Shown: piece by piece, positions 1 to 9,945 of the stretch
Layout: each line of letters begins with the position of its first letter
Numbering within the stretch: position 1 is the stretch's first letter
Assembly (NCBI GenBank): GCA_963732925.1
Contig: CAVTBJ010000012.1
Span: 558,001 to 622,000, forward strand
From: DASZRZ01 sp963732925
GTDB lineage: Bacteria > Acidobacteriota > Terriglobia > Terriglobales > Acidobacteriaceae
Length of the DNA stretch: 64,000 bases
Reading direction: 5' to 3'
Program-made: the position numbers and the translations under genes
The notes under the pieces: model-generated
What the model was told of the DNA's origin: nothing
Database searches by the model: none
The model's input: the letters and a program-made list of their open reading frames with translations, nothing else

Positions 1-1980
1 GCTGTCGGGGCTGAAGGCCATTTTGGTAATCGAATAAAAGCCCGGGCCGGTGTGACCGTCAAGAGTGAGTTGGGCGGCAGACCGCATGGTGCCTGCGGCT
101 GTTGCCTTCACGCTGGCCTCGCGGCGTCCGTCGGGACTTACCAGGCCGTCATCGCCGAGGATTTGGCTGTCTTCCACCAGCTTATCCCCGCTCACGGTTC
201 GCGCGTGATAAACGACCTGCCCCTCAGGAGTGAAGTGCAGCATGTTTTTGTACGCGAGTTCCATATTGTATGCGGGTGGACGTAGAACCTCTATGAATCC
301 GCTCATCCTCTTATCGTCAAGGACCACAAAGGATTGCCCATTGGCTTGAGCAACATAAGCCATGTGCTCCCCATCTGCGCTGAAGTGCAAGGTGTTCAGG
401 TCCGCGTTGTCATAAGGGCCGAGTTCCTTGTCCCCGTCGACCACGAAGGTCTTGGCGGTCTGAGGCGCGGTCACCGCGTAAATAACGTGCCCATCCGGCG
501 CAAAACGCAAATCCTTGAGAGATCCATACTCGAGGCCAGGTTTGCCGTTCGCGACGACTGTGACTTGATATTGCATTCCCGTTTGCAGGCTGGTGAGGTA
601 GGCGATGCTCTTGCCGTCAGGCGTCATCCAGACGTGATCGGCGTTCGGGATCATCCTCCCGTCAATCACCACAAAACTGTGGTCAGGGCCGGCTGTACGA
701 TTCGCGAAATATGCTAGGTGCGCACCGTCGGAACTGATTAGTATCCCTTTTCCGGTGTGATCGTTATTGGCGATGCTGTCGAACAATGGGCCTTCTTTGC
801 CATCCTCCACCACGGTATATTTCAGGGGCGTCTTCATCGCGACGTATACCAAATGATGACCGTCATCGCTGAACCGAGGCCAGTAAATGGTTTCGTACCT
901 GGGTCCCGCTATGCCATCCATGACGACGGCGGACCACCTGCCGGCTGTGTCCCTCGTGACAAAAACCAAGTGGTCGCCCTGCTTGCTGAATAGCAGACCG
1001 GACTCGATCACGACATTGCCCGGCACGGAGATTTCTTTGCCGTCCTCAACCGCTATCGTTGCATTCCCCTTGTCGGCTATAAAGGCAAAGTGCTTACTGT
1101 CAGGGCTGAATACGATGGGCCAACGTGGCGTGGGCTGGAATTCGAGCGGCCGATTGTTGGAGGAAGTGCCCTGTGAGAATCGAGAAAAGCGGTCATAAGG
1201 ACCATATTCCTTGCCATCGACCACCGCAAACCATTGGCTGCCTCTGCGCGCCGCATACGCCCAGCGCCTCCCATCGGCGCTCACCACCGGAGGCACAGTC
1301 AGAACCTCGTCGTACTTGCCCCCCGCATGCCCATCCAAGAACCCTGACATACGGCTTCCACTCGGGCCCGTCAGAGCGATATTGCGAAAGTCTGGCGTCA
1401 TGGCAAGGCTGTCAAAACCTCCAATTTGTGGGGCGGGGCCGAGGCTGGTGACGTCCACGTTCTGGCTCGGTGCGAGCTGAGAGGCGGTTTCCTGTAAGTG
1501 CGACGAAGCGCCCAGGGGCGGGGAGACTCGCGCTTGCTGCGCGGGGATTTCATCCTCGCTTAATGCTGCGGAATACTTCCATGGTGTTTCAACGACCTTG
1601 TCTTGAATCCGCCCGAATTGTTCAATCTGCGTCTGCCGGATGGCCCGGGCGGCTTCCTCGGTCCGATAGCCGCCGAAGCATCCCGCATTTCTGGATGGGT
1701 AGGAATATCTCTTCATCAGGAATATGAGATATTCACTCGACATTTGAGATTTGGAGTTCTGCTGGTGGGCGGCAAAGATATTGCTAATGTATGCCGTATG
1801 GCCCCTGCCAATTTGTTGCGACAGACAGAAGTAGAAGTCAATGGGACCGGTCACCCGTGAAGCCGCTGTAGTGTGAGGCGTGCCGGTTGACGAGCCTTGC
1901 TGTCCCGAAGCCGGGGGCGCCCAAAGCAATAGGCAGGAGAACGCAAAAGCAAAGCACGCCGGCCAACTCGTTCCACGCAT
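1..1980 (-). CDS. Secreted WD40-like (PD40) beta-propeller protein, 3' end outside window
   Basis: The minus frame is open from an ATG at 1980 to the window edge (660 codons), so the C-terminus is missing. The N-terminus reads MRGTSWPACFAFAFSCLLL followed by a small-residue region ending ASGQQ, a typical Sec signal peptide. From about residue 195 onward, units containing 'FSPDS' or 'FSxDG', then 'HxAYxA' or 'HxVYVA', then 'VVxDGKExGPY', recur about every 45 residues. This is the pattern of TolB/PD40-type propeller blades. No catalytic domain is visible in the part present. Residues 45-130 form a non-repetitive segment I do not recognise. It is divergent from the porin gene. Function unknown; an exported protein-interaction or surface-sensing role is inference. 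Confidence 0.85.
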   Translation of the reverse strand, partial: MRGTSWPACFAFAFSCLLLWAPPASGQQGSSTGTPHTTAASRVTGPIDFYFCLSQQIGRGHTAYISNIFAAHQQNSKSQMSSEYLIFLMKRYSYPSRNAGCFGGYRTEEAARAIRQTQIEQFGRIQDKVVETPWKYSAALSEDEIPAQQARVSPPLGASSHLQETASQLAPSQNVDVTSLGPAPQIGGFDSLAMTPDFRNIALTGPSGSRMSGFLDGHAGGKYDEVLTVPPVVSADGRRWAYAARRGSQWFAVVDGKEYGPYDRFSRFSQGTSSNNRPLEFQPTPRWPIVFSPDSKHFAFIADKGNATIAVEDGKEISVPGNVVIESGLLFSKQGDHLVFVTRDTAGRWSAVVMDGIAGPRYETIYWPRFSDDGHHLVYVAMKTPLKYTVVEDGKEGPLFDSIANNDHTGKGILISSDGAHLAYFANRTAGPDHSFVVIDGRMIPNADHVWMTPDGKSIAYLTSLQTGMQYQVTVVANGKPGLEYGSLKDLRFAPDGHVIYAVTAPQTAKTFVVDGDKELGPYDNADLNTLHFSADGEHMAYVAQANGQSFVVLDDKRMSGFIEVLRPPAYNMELAYKNMLHFTPEGQVVYHARTVSGDKLVEDSQILGDDGLVSPDGRREASVKATAAGTMRSAAQLTLDGHTGPGFYSITKMAFSPDS

Positions 1981-2357
1981 CGTTTTCCTCCCCTTATAGG
2001 ACCTAAATTTCAGGTTCGGACTTCCGATTAAAGAGGACGCCGGAAGCTAACTGCCTGAAAGGCCCTAAGCGGGACGGGCTATAGCACGAAGGAGCCAGGG
2101 CAGTCCAGTGAAATCAGCATCAGGTTATCGGCAGCAATTTCGGCTGCTGCGTATGGCGGCGGTGGTCTCGATCCTGCCCTGCAACTGCATTCTTAATTTC
2201 TGCGCGAGTTTCGGTTCTTGCGTGATTCCGATTCGAAAAACCGCATATCACTTTTCTATCGCGGCCATTGCAACTTTCGATTGGACAAAGTTCTGAGCGG
2301 ATCTCTACTCTCCAGTTGCATTCCCACAAAATCTTAGAGTGTTCGAGGCCCAAATCT
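1981..2357. other. Divergent intergenic region
   Basis: This separates the minus-strand propeller gene from the plus-strand porin. GGGGAGGAAAACG just upstream of the ATG at 1980 gives the propeller gene a good ribosome-binding site. TTGGAC at about 2281 followed by a weak TCTACT-like -10 could drive the porin, but the match is poor. No convincing gene is seen. Confidence 0.4.
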
Positions 2358-3458
2358 ATGGTTAGCGCAAGTTTCACGCGTTGCGTGCGAGCTGTGCGAG
2401 TTGTGACCTTCCGACGATGTGCTCCCTGGGTATTTAGCTTGATGGCAATGGTTGCGCTGCCGGGATGGGCGCAAACCGTGAAACCTTCTGTGACGATCGG
2501 AGCTGGCTTGCGGTCCAGCTTTGCACACACCGACCCCGATGGTGGAACCTCCACCGATCAATTTTCGCTGAACAGCGTCCGGCTGTATGTGAATGGATCC
2601 GTTACCGACGATATAAAGTTCATGTTCAACACCGAGTACGACGGCGGTTCCAACAAGGTCGGCGTGCTGGATGCTGTAGGGCGGTTCGAAGTTTCTCCCA
2701 AATTCAATATCTGGTTCGGGCGTTTTCTTCCACCAAGTGACCGTGCCAACCTGTACGGTCCCTACTACGCCAACGAATGGGCCGTATACACCGATGGGGT
2801 CCAGGACGGCTATCCCTTCATTTTTCAGGGCCGCGACAACGGAGCGGTTTACTGGGGCGACTTTAAGAAGGTGAAGGTTTCCGTAGGTGCATTTAGCACG
2901 CCGGGCAGTTCTAAGGTTCTGGGGGCCGCTCGCGTGCAGATTGATTTCTGGGATGCCGAGAGCGGGTATTACCTGAATGGGACCTACTATGGAGACAAGA
3001 ATCTGCTTGCCATTGGCGGGGCAACTGAAGCGCAGGACGGTAACACGGCCAGCACCGTCGACTTTTTGATGGAAAAGAAGGTGGGCGGCGGCGGCGCGGT
3101 CACCGTTGAAAGCGAATATGCAAACTACAACCGGCTTGGCGGGTATGACCCAAATTATCCCAAGAGCCAGGGCGGCTATGCGCTGGCAAGTTACCTGTTT
3201 CCAAAGCAGGTCGGCATTGGCAAGTTCGAGGTTCTCGGCAAGTATGCCATCGCTCAGTTCACTCATGGGGCAGCGCCGAGCTACCGTCAGAAAACCACGG
3301 AAGTTAACTTCAATTACGTCATTAAACAATTCAACGCACGCGTCATGACCTTTTACGAAGACACGCGTTTCAACGCCGTCAGATCTAATTCTGGCAGGCG
3401 GGAGTGGGATTGCAGTTCCAGATTTAGCTCCTTTTATTTCCGAGCCTCTGATTTCTAG
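2358..3458 (+). CDS. Outer-membrane porin (OprP/phosphate-selective-like), frameshift near C-terminus
   Basis: The predicted protein has a signal peptide ending PGWAQ and then alternating beta-strand sequence rich in Gly and aromatic residues ('RLYVNGSVTDDIKFMFNTEYDG', residues in the first third), typical of 16-strand porins of the OprO/OprP type. The ATG at 2358 starts directly before the signal sequence; the frame is open further upstream but that part looks non-coding. Near 3390 the frame changes: the frame as read ends at 3458, whereas another frame gives F-W-Q-A-G-V-G-L-Q-F-Q-I and a stop at 3425-3427. That ending is a standard beta-barrel C-terminus, so one base is probably missing around 3388-3392. 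It lies 83 nt before urtA, which suggests a role in passing urea or other small solutes; this is inference. Confidence 0.85.
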   Translation: MVSASFTRCVRAVRVVTFRRCAPWVFSLMAMVALPGWAQTVKPSVTIGAGLRSSFAHTDPDGGTSTDQFSLNSVRLYVNGSVTDDIKFMFNTEYDGGSNKVGVLDAVGRFEVSPKFNIWFGRFLPPSDRANLYGPYYANEWAVYTDGVQDGYPFIFQGRDNGAVYWGDFKKVKVSVGAFSTPGSSKVLGAARVQIDFWDAESGYYLNGTYYGDKNLLAIGGATEAQDGNTASTVDFLMEKKVGGGGAVTVESEYANYNRLGGYDPNYPKSQGGYALASYLFPKQVGIGKFEVLGKYAIAQFTHGAAPSYRQKTTEVNFNYVIKQFNARVMTFYEDTRFNAVRSNSGRREWDCSSRFSSFYFRASDF

Positions 3459-3510
3459 AGCACCTATCCAACAGAACGACACCTGCAATAAAAGCTCATG
3501 TGGAGGACTT

Positions 3511-4797
3511 ATGAAACGTAAGACGATGCTGATGAGCGGCTGGCTGCTGGCCGCCGCAATGGCACTCTCGGGCATGGCCCAGGCCCAGGACACGATCAAG
3601 GTAGGGATATTGCATTCCCTGTCGGGCACGATGGCCATCAGCGAAACCACGCTGAAGGACACGATTCTGATGATGATCGATGCCCAGAACAAGAAGGGTG
3701 GATTACTGGGCAAGAAGCTTGAGCCGGTTGTGGTGGATCCCGCTTCCAACTGGCCGCTGTTCGCCGAAAAGGCACAGGAATTGCTGGAAAAGGACAAGGT
3801 TGCGGTGGTGTTCGGCTGCTGGACCTCCGTTTCCCGGAAATCGGTGCTGCCGGTTTTCGAAAAAGACGATGGTCTGCTTTTCTATCCGGTTCAATATGAG
3901 GGGGAAGAGTCGTCGCGGAACGTCATCTACACTGGCGCGGCGCCGAACCAGCAGGCCATTCCCGCGGTGGACTACCTGATGAAGGAAGTCGGCGTGAAGC
4001 GCTGGGTGCTGGAAGGAACCGACTATGTGTATCCCCGCACGACCAATAAGATCCTCGAGGCTTACCTGCTGGCGAAAGGCGTGAAGCCCGCGGATATTTC
4101 CATCAACTACACTCCCTTCGGATATTCCGACTGGCAGACGCGGGTCGCTGCAATCAAGAAGTTCGGTTCGGCCGGCATCAAGACGGCGGTGGTTTCCACC
4201 ATCAACGGCGACGCGAATGTTCCGTTCTACAAGGAGCTTGCCAACCAGAAGATTTCGGCGGAGGACATTCCGGTGGTGGCGTTCTCGGTGGGCGAAGAAG
4301 AGTTGTCGGGCGTGGACACCAAGCCTTTGGTTGGCCACCTGGCGGCGTGGAATTACTTCGAGACGATCAACACGCCGGCAAACAAGGCGTTTATCGCTCA
4401 GTGGAAAGCGTATATCAAGGACAGCAAGCGGCCGACCAACGATCCCATGGAAGCAAGCTATATTGGCTTTAATCTCTGGGTGAAGGCGGTGCAAAAGGCC
4501 GGAACGACGAACGTGGACAAGGTCATTGCGGCGCTGCCGGGTTTGGAGACGCCGAATCTTACCGGCGGCACGGCCAAGGTTCTGCCCAATCACCACATCA
4601 CCAAGCCGGTCTACATTGGTGAGGTGCGGGCGGATGGCCAGTTTGACGTGGTTTGGAAAACCAACACCGAGGTGCCGGGCGACGCCTGGTCCGATTATCT
4701 GCCCGCCAGCAAGAATATCGAGGCAGATTGGGTAACCCTGAAGTGCGGCAACTACAACACGGTGACCAAAAAGTGTTCGGGACAGAATTACAGATGA
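3511..4797 (+). CDS. urtA: Urea ABC transporter substrate-binding protein UrtA
   Basis: This 428-residue protein has a signal peptide cleaved after about residue 25 (AQA/QDTIKVG). A periplasmic binding fold of the leucine/amide type follows: VGILHSLSGTMAISE at the N-terminal strand, then PVVVDPASNW and VFGCWTSVSRKSVLP. These segments are characteristic of UrtA rather than LivJ. The length is normal for the family. GGAGG precedes the ATG by six bases. It binds urea in the periplasm and delivers it to UrtBC. The last four bases overlap the urtB start (ATGA), showing translational coupling. Confidence 0.96.
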   Translation: MKRKTMLMSGWLLAAAMALSGMAQAQDTIKVGILHSLSGTMAISETTLKDTILMMIDAQNKKGGLLGKKLEPVVVDPASNWPLFAEKAQELLEKDKVAVVFGCWTSVSRKSVLPVFEKDDGLLFYPVQYEGEESSRNVIYTGAAPNQQAIPAVDYLMKEVGVKRWVLEGTDYVYPRTTNKILEAYLLAKGVKPADISINYTPFGYSDWQTRVAAIKKFGSAGIKTAVVSTINGDANVPFYKELANQKISAEDIPVVAFSVGEEELSGVDTKPLVGHLAAWNYFETINTPANKAFIAQWKAYIKDSKRPTNDPMEASYIGFNLWVKAVQKAGTTNVDKVIAALPGLETPNLTGGTAKVLPNHHITKPVYIGEVRADGQFDVVWKTNTEVPGDAWSDYLPASKNIEADWVTLKCGNYNTVTKKCSGQNYR

Positions 4798-6467
4798 AGT
4801 CTTTTTTCGGGCCGGGCCTGCGGTGGGTGTTTGTGTTGATGCTGCTGGCCGGCCGGAGTTTTTCCCCTGCCCCTGCGTACGCGCAATCTCCGAGCGACGC
4901 GAGTTTTCTCGCGACGCTCGGAGAGCTGCGTGACGCCTCATTTGCCGACAAGGAAGCCATTGTTGACCGCCTGGGCCAGAGCGATCACCCCAGTGTCCGG
5001 GCTGTGCTGACCGCATTTCTGGAGGACCGGCTCTTTTACCGCAACAGCGACAACAGGATTTTTCTGGTCAAGTCCGTCGACGGAGATCCGCCCACGCTGG
5101 ACCTGATCGATCCAATCTCCCTGAAGCCTGCCGGCTCGGCTTCCTCCGACAGCCTGACCAAAATCATCGCCAATAACCATCTGCGGCGTACTTTGAGGCT
5201 GGCGGTAGCTCGTTTCGGGCTGTCTAGCCGGGATCCATCGGTGCGGCTGGCAGCGGCACGGGACATCGAGCGCGATCTGGACGAAGAAAATGTGGCGCTT
5301 CTGCGCGAACGCAGTGGCGTGGAAACAGATTCCGCGGTCAAAAAGGAAATTGCGACCGGCTTGGCGCTGGTTGCACTGAACGGCACGGACACCCAAGCCC
5401 GTTTGCAGGCGATTCGGACTCTCGATGGGAACCTGCGCGAGGATGTTCGCAACCGGTTGCTGCTCTTGCTCGAGAAGAACCCGGACGGCAGCTTTGTCGA
5501 GACCGATGCCCAGGTACGGCAGGCGGCCGCCGACGCTGTGAAGACGATCGACCAGTGGCGGGGGTTTTATTCGGCTGATCCAATCGTTGTTTTTCGGGCT
5601 GAGCCTGGGCTCGGTGCTGGTTCTGATTGCCATCGGCCTGGCCATTACGTTCGGCGTGGTGGGGGTGATCAACATGGCTCACGGCGAACTGATGATGCTG
5701 GGCGCATACACGACCTATGTTGTCCAGCTCGCCATGCCCCATCACATCGGACGTCTCGCTTCCTGGTGGCGATTCCGGCCGCATTCCTGGTGGCCGGCGC
5801 TGACCGGCGTTTTGATTGAGCGCACCATTATTCGCTTTCTGTATGGCAGGCCCCTGGAGACGCTGCTGGCCACGTTTGGTTTGAGTCTGATTCTGCAGCA
5901 GCTCGTACGCATCAGTTTTCAGCGCTCGGAACCGGTCCGTGATGACACCTGCCTGGATGAGCGGCACGCTGCAGATGAACGACGCTCTCGCCATCACCTA
6001 CAACCGCCTCTACATGTGCTGATCTTCACGCTAATCGTGTTCGCGGTCTTCTGGTGGTGCTGAAGCGTACCCGCGCCTGGGTCTGGAGATCCGGGCGGTT
6101 TCGCAGAACCGAGCATGGCCAAGAGCGATGGGCATCCGCAGTGAGTGGGTGGACGCGATGACCTTCGGACTCGGTTCGGGGATCGCGGGCATGGCCGGCG
6201 TGGCGCTCAGCCAGTTGACCAATGTCGGGCCCAACCTGGGGCAGTCCTACATCGTCGATTCGTTCATGGTGGTGGTGTTTGGCGGCGTCGGAAATCTCTG
6301 GGGCGCCATGATAGGCGGGAGTCCATGGGCGTCGTGAACAAACTGCTGGAGCCGTATTGGGAGCCGTGCTGGCGAAGATTTTCGTGCTGGTGGCGCTGAT
6401 TTTGTTCATTCAGATCCGGCCGCGCGGCCTATTTCCGCCAACGGGCCGCGCGGCGGAGAACCAGTAA
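4794..6467 (+). CDS. urtB: Urea ABC transporter permease UrtB (several frameshifts)
   Basis: It starts at the ATG overlapping the urtA stop. A signal-like N-terminus (cleavage near residue 30) is followed by a periplasmic helical extension of about 230 residues ('DPSVRLAAARDIERDLDEEN'), as in long UrtB proteins. The membrane domain is read in other frames: FFGLSLGSVLVLIAIGLAIT from about 5590, RTIIRFLYGRPLETLLATFG at about 5825, VDAMTFGLGSGIAGMAGVAL from about 6150 and RPRGLFPPTGRAAENQ before the stop at 6465-6467. At least four frame changes are needed (near 5580, 5750-5760, 5930-6120 and 6320-6365). One is a G missing in the run at about 6360. The peptide segments are conserved, so sequence error is more likely than decay. 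Confidence 0.85.
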
Positions 6468-6469
6468 TC

Positions 6470-7628
6470 ATGTGCTACGTCTTTCGTGGCCGAGCCACGC
6501 GCGAAGGACCCGGGGGCAAATGGTTTCTGGCGAGGGCTGTTCGTCCTCTCGTGGCCGTGCCCATCCTCAATCTGGTGGTGCCGGCTTCCTCGGCCTTGCA
6601 CCTCTCCGCTTACGGGCTCACGCTGATCGGCAAATATCTCTGCTACGCCGTGCTGGCGATGGCGGTAGACCTGATCTGGGGATATTGCGGTATTCTGAGC
6701 CTCGGGCACGCGGCCTTTTTTTCGCTCGGCGGCTATGCCATGGGCATGTACCTGATGCGCGAGATTGGCCCTCGCGGGGTGTACGGCAATCCGATTCTGC
6801 CCGACTTCATGGTGTTTCTCAACTGGAAGTCGCTGCCCTGGTTCTGGTACGGATTCAACCATTTTGGGTTCGCCCTTCTCATGATGCTGCTGGTGCCGGC
6901 AGCGCTGGCGCTGGCGTTCGGATGGTTTGCATTCCGGTCGCGTGTCACCGGGGTTTATCTGTCGATCATCACGCAGGCGCTGACTACGCACTGATGCTTG
7001 CTTTCTTCCGCAACGACATGGGTTTCGGCGGCAACAACGGGTTCACCGATTTCAAGGACATTCTCGGTTTCGACCTGCAATCCGACACGAGTACGCTGGT
7101 CGTGCTGGTGCTGCTGTCGGCGGTGACGCTGGCAGCCAGCTATCTGGCGTGCCGCTTCATTGTCGGATCGAGGGCGGGCCGCGTGATGCGGGCGATCCGT
7201 GATGCGGAGAGCCGAACCCGATTTCTGGGATATCGGGTGGAGTCGTTTAAATTGTGGGTTTTCGTGTTCTCGGCGGTTCTGGCCGGCATCGCCGGTGCAC
7301 TCTATGTGCCGCAGATCGGCATCATCAATCCCAGTGAATTTGCGCCCATCAATTCGATCGAAGTCGTGATCTGGGTTGCCGTGGGCGGACGAGGCACGCT
7401 CTATGGCGCGGCGGCCGGCGCAGTGCTGGTGAATTATGCCAAGACGTACCTTACCAGCGCGATTCCGGAGGCCTGGTATTACGCCTGGGCGCGCTGTTCG
7501 TGCTGGTCACCGTGTTCTTGCCGGACGGAATCATTGGGCTGGGAAGGCGGCGCAAGGCAAAAGTGGAAAGGGAAGCCGTGGCAGCAGAACAAAAACGCTA
7601 TGGAGCGGCTGCGAATTCAGCCCGATAG
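6470..7628 (+). CDS. urtC: Urea ABC transporter permease UrtC (two frameshifts)
   Basis: The ATG lies two bases after the urtB stop. Segments typical of UrtC/LivM permeases are seen: LIGKYLCYAVLAMAVDLIWG, then GILSLGHAAFFSLGGYAMGM, then NGFTDFKDILGF, AIRDAESRTRFLGY and VVIWVAVGGRGTLYGAAAGA. Restoring one C near 6988 (T-Y-A-L-M-L) and one C near 7485 (Y-A-L-G-A-L-F) yields a continuous protein of about 386 residues ending with the tag at 7626-7628. Both sites lie in short C runs, which points to single-base sequencing losses. It forms the inner-membrane channel with UrtB. Confidence 0.88.
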
Positions 7629-7645
7629 GACGCAGCCATCAAGAC

Positions 7646-8397
7646 ATGAGCATTCGCGACAACAGACTGTACATCGAGAACCTGACCGTCAGCTTCGACG
7701 GGTTCAAGGCGCTCAACGAGCTGACGCTCTACGTCGATCCGGGAGAGTTGCGCTGCATCATCGGACCGAACGGCGCGGGCAAAACGACCATGATGGACGT
7801 GATCACCGGCAAGACCCGGCCGGATTCGGGGACGGCCTGGTTTGGTCCCAAGTCGAACCTGCTGCTAAATGTCGAACCGGAAATTGCGCAGGCCGGAATC
7901 GGACGAAAATTTCAGAAGCCCACGCGTGTTCGAGCAACTGACGGTGTTCGAGAACCTTGAGCTGGCTCTGGCGGGCCGGAAGATCGTTCCTGAAGACGCT
8001 GCTGGCGCGCAGGACCGCCGCCCAGCATAAGCGAATCGAAGAGGTACTGGAAATCATCGGCCTGACCGTGACCAGCAGGAGTCGCCGGGAAGAATTCTCT
8101 CCCACGGGCAGAAGCAATGGCTGGAGATCGGCATGTTGCTGATGCAGGAGCCCGAATTGCTGCTGGTGGACGAGCCGGTTGCGGGCATGACTCCGCAGGA
8201 GATTGAACGCACGGCGGCGCTGTTGCAATCGCTGGCGGGCGAGCACTCCGTGGTGGTGGTCGAGCACGATATGGACTTCGTTCGTTCGATCGCCAAGCGT
8301 GTCACGGTGCTGCATGAAGGGCGCGTGTTCGCCGAAGGAGACATGGAGCGAGGTACAGAAGGATCCCCGTGTCATCGAAGTTTATCTCGGAGGGTAG
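7646..8397 (+). CDS. urtD: Urea ABC transporter ATP-binding protein UrtD (frameshifts)
   Basis: It starts at ATG 7646, 17 nt after urtC. Walker A (GPNGAGKTT, residues 40-48) is intact in the first frame. After KFQKPT the frame changes near 7922, restoring VFEQLTVFENLELALAGRK. The frame changes again around 7985 and 8085-8110, giving the LSHGQKQWLEIGMLLMQEP signature region and the Walker B stretch LLLVDEPVAGM. The C-terminus VVVVEHDMDFVRSIAKRVTV ends at 8397 after a last shift near 8350. This is one of two LivG/LivF-type ATPases powering urea import. The signature begins LSHGQ as in UrtD rather than LSGGQ. Confidence 0.85.
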
Positions 8398-8399
8398 GC

Positions 8400-9100
8400 G
8401 TGCTGGCGGTTAAGGGGTTCAACCAGTTTTACGGCGGCAGCCACACATTGTGGGACGTGGATCTTAATGTGTCCGCCGGTTCGCTGCATGTGCGTGATGG
8501 GCCGCAACGGCATGGGCAAGACGACCCTGCTGAAATGCATCATGGGGCTGTTGCCGGTGCGGCTTCGGGCAGCATTACGTTCGAGGGAGCCGACTTGCTC
8601 GGTGTCCCGCCGAGGACGCGGGCCCGGATCGGCATCGGTTACGTGCCGCAGGGACGCGAGATTTTTTCGCACCTGACGGTGGAGGAAAATCTGCGGATCG
8701 GTCTCGGAGTCCGCAAGAACGGGCTGCGCTCGATTCCGCAGCGCAGTCTTTGATCTGTTCCCGGTGCTGAAGCAGATGCTGAACCGGCGCGGTGGCGACC
8801 TCTCCGGCGGCCAGCAGCAGCAACTGGCCATCGGCCGGGCACTGGTTCTGCAGCCGAAACTGCTGATTCTGGACGAGCCTACCGAAGGAATTCAGCCCAA
8901 CATCGTTCATGAAATCGGCGACATCGTCCTGAGGCTGAACCAGGAGGAGGGGCTGACTGTGCTTGCTGGTGGAACAGAAGCTGCCCTTCGCCCGCCGGGT
9001 GGCGAGCGAGTTCTGCATTCTCTCCAATGGCCGCCGAGTGGCCGCAGGAGCCATCAGCGAACTGACCGACGAAGTGGTGCACGCTCATCTGAGCGTTTAG
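8400..9100 (+). CDS. urtE: Urea ABC transporter ATP-binding protein UrtE (frameshifts)
   Basis: A GTG start at 8400 follows the urtD stop closely. Recognisable pieces in order are VKGFNQFYGGSHTLWDVDLN, Walker A GRNGMGKTTLLKCIMG (other frame, from about 8502), YVPQGREIFSHLTVEENLRI, the signature LSGGQQQQLAIGRALVLQP, Walker B LLILDEPTEGIQP and a C-terminus ending A-H-L-S-V before tag 9098-9100. Frame changes are required near 8490, 8560, 8750 and 8965. YVPQGREIF and EPTEGIQP are typical of the LivF/UrtE branch. It closes the urt operon and is followed 150 nt later by the urease genes. Confidence 0.86.
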
Positions 9101-9250
9101 CAATCGAGAGGCCGCGAACCGGGCGCTGCCTGCAACCGATCGCGCATCATTTGCGTGTCATGGATTCCGCGCGTGTGGTAGAAAGAAGAACATTTACGGG
9201 AGCGCGTCTGTTCCTGCTTGCGCGATTTCCGGAAACGTAATTGTACTGGT

Positions 9251-9553
9251 ATGCACCTGACACCCAGAGAAGTTGAAAAGCTGATGATTTCTCTCGCCGC
9301 CGAAGTTGCGAGCAAGCGGCGCGCCCGCGGCCTCAAGCTCAACCATCCCGAGGCCGTCGCCTTGATCACCGCGGAAATTCTGGAAGGGATCCGGGATGGG
9401 CGCTCGCTTTCCGAGCTGATGGAATTCGGGGGCACGATTCTCACGCGGGGAGACGTGATGGAGGGTGTCCCTGAGATGATTGATGAGATCCAGGTGGAGG
9501 GGACGTTTCCGGACGGAACCAAGCTTGTGACCATCCATCACCCGATACGGTAA
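9251..9553 (+). CDS. ureA: Urease gamma subunit UreA
   Basis: A protein of 100 residues beginning MHLTPREVEKLMISLAAEVA, exactly the usual size and start of UreA. Conserved segments RGLKLNHPEAVALITAEILE and VEGTFPDGTKLVTIHHPI are present. The frame is open upstream to 9218, but family length and the conserved HLTPRE start favour 9251. It is the small structural subunit of the nickel urease trimer. It lies 20 nt before ureB in the structural operon ureABC, downstream of the urea transporter. Confidence 0.97.
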   Translation: MHLTPREVEKLMISLAAEVASKRRARGLKLNHPEAVALITAEILEGIRDGRSLSELMEFGGTILTRGDVMEGVPEMIDEIQVEGTFPDGTKLVTIHHPIR

Positions 9554-9573
9554 GAAGCGGACGCGGAGGAAAG

Positions 9574-9945
9574 ATGATTCCAGGGGAGTACTTACTTGCC
9601 GCCGGGGACGTTGTGGCCAATGACGGGGGAAAGACGATTGAGCTTGAAGTTGCCAATACCGCTGACCGTCCCATCCAGGTCGGGTCGCACTTCCACTTCT
9701 TTGAAGTCAACAGCGCACTTTCCTTTGACAGGAACAGCGCCTTCGGGATGCGTTTGAATATCCCGGCGGGAACCGCGGTGCGCTTCGAGCCCGGGGACAG
9801 CAAGAAGGTGCAACTCGTGGAAATCAGCGGCGCGGGCATCATCAGCGGCTTGAACAACCTGACCAATGGCCCCCTCAGCTCCTCCCGCGAGCAGGCGCTG
9901 CGGCGGGCACAGGAGCTGGGATTCCAGGGAGCGAAAAGCAAATGA
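9574..9945 (+). CDS. ureB: Urease beta subunit UreB
   Basis: A 123-residue protein with the family signature segments MIPGEYLLAAGDVVANDGG, ADRPIQVGSHFHFFEVN and GMRLNIPAGTAVRFEPG. The ATG is preceded by GGAGGAAAG, an excellent ribosome-binding site. It packs against UreA and UreC in the urease core. The length is slightly above the roughly 101-110 residues of many UreB proteins because of a C-terminal tail (SSREQALRRAQELGFQGAKS). Its stop overlaps the ureC start by four bases (ATGA). Confidence 0.97.
   Translation: MIPGEYLLAAGDVVANDGGKTIELEVANTADRPIQVGSHFHFFEVNSALSFDRNSAFGMRLNIPAGTAVRFEPGDSKKVQLVEISGAGIISGLNNLTNGPLSSSREQALRRAQELGFQGAKSK

Noticed and set aside
2334..3797. Long minus-strand frame (487 codons) opposite the porin and urtA
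   Set aside because: It is the antisense shadow of two well-supported genes; it has no recognisable domain and spans both genes.
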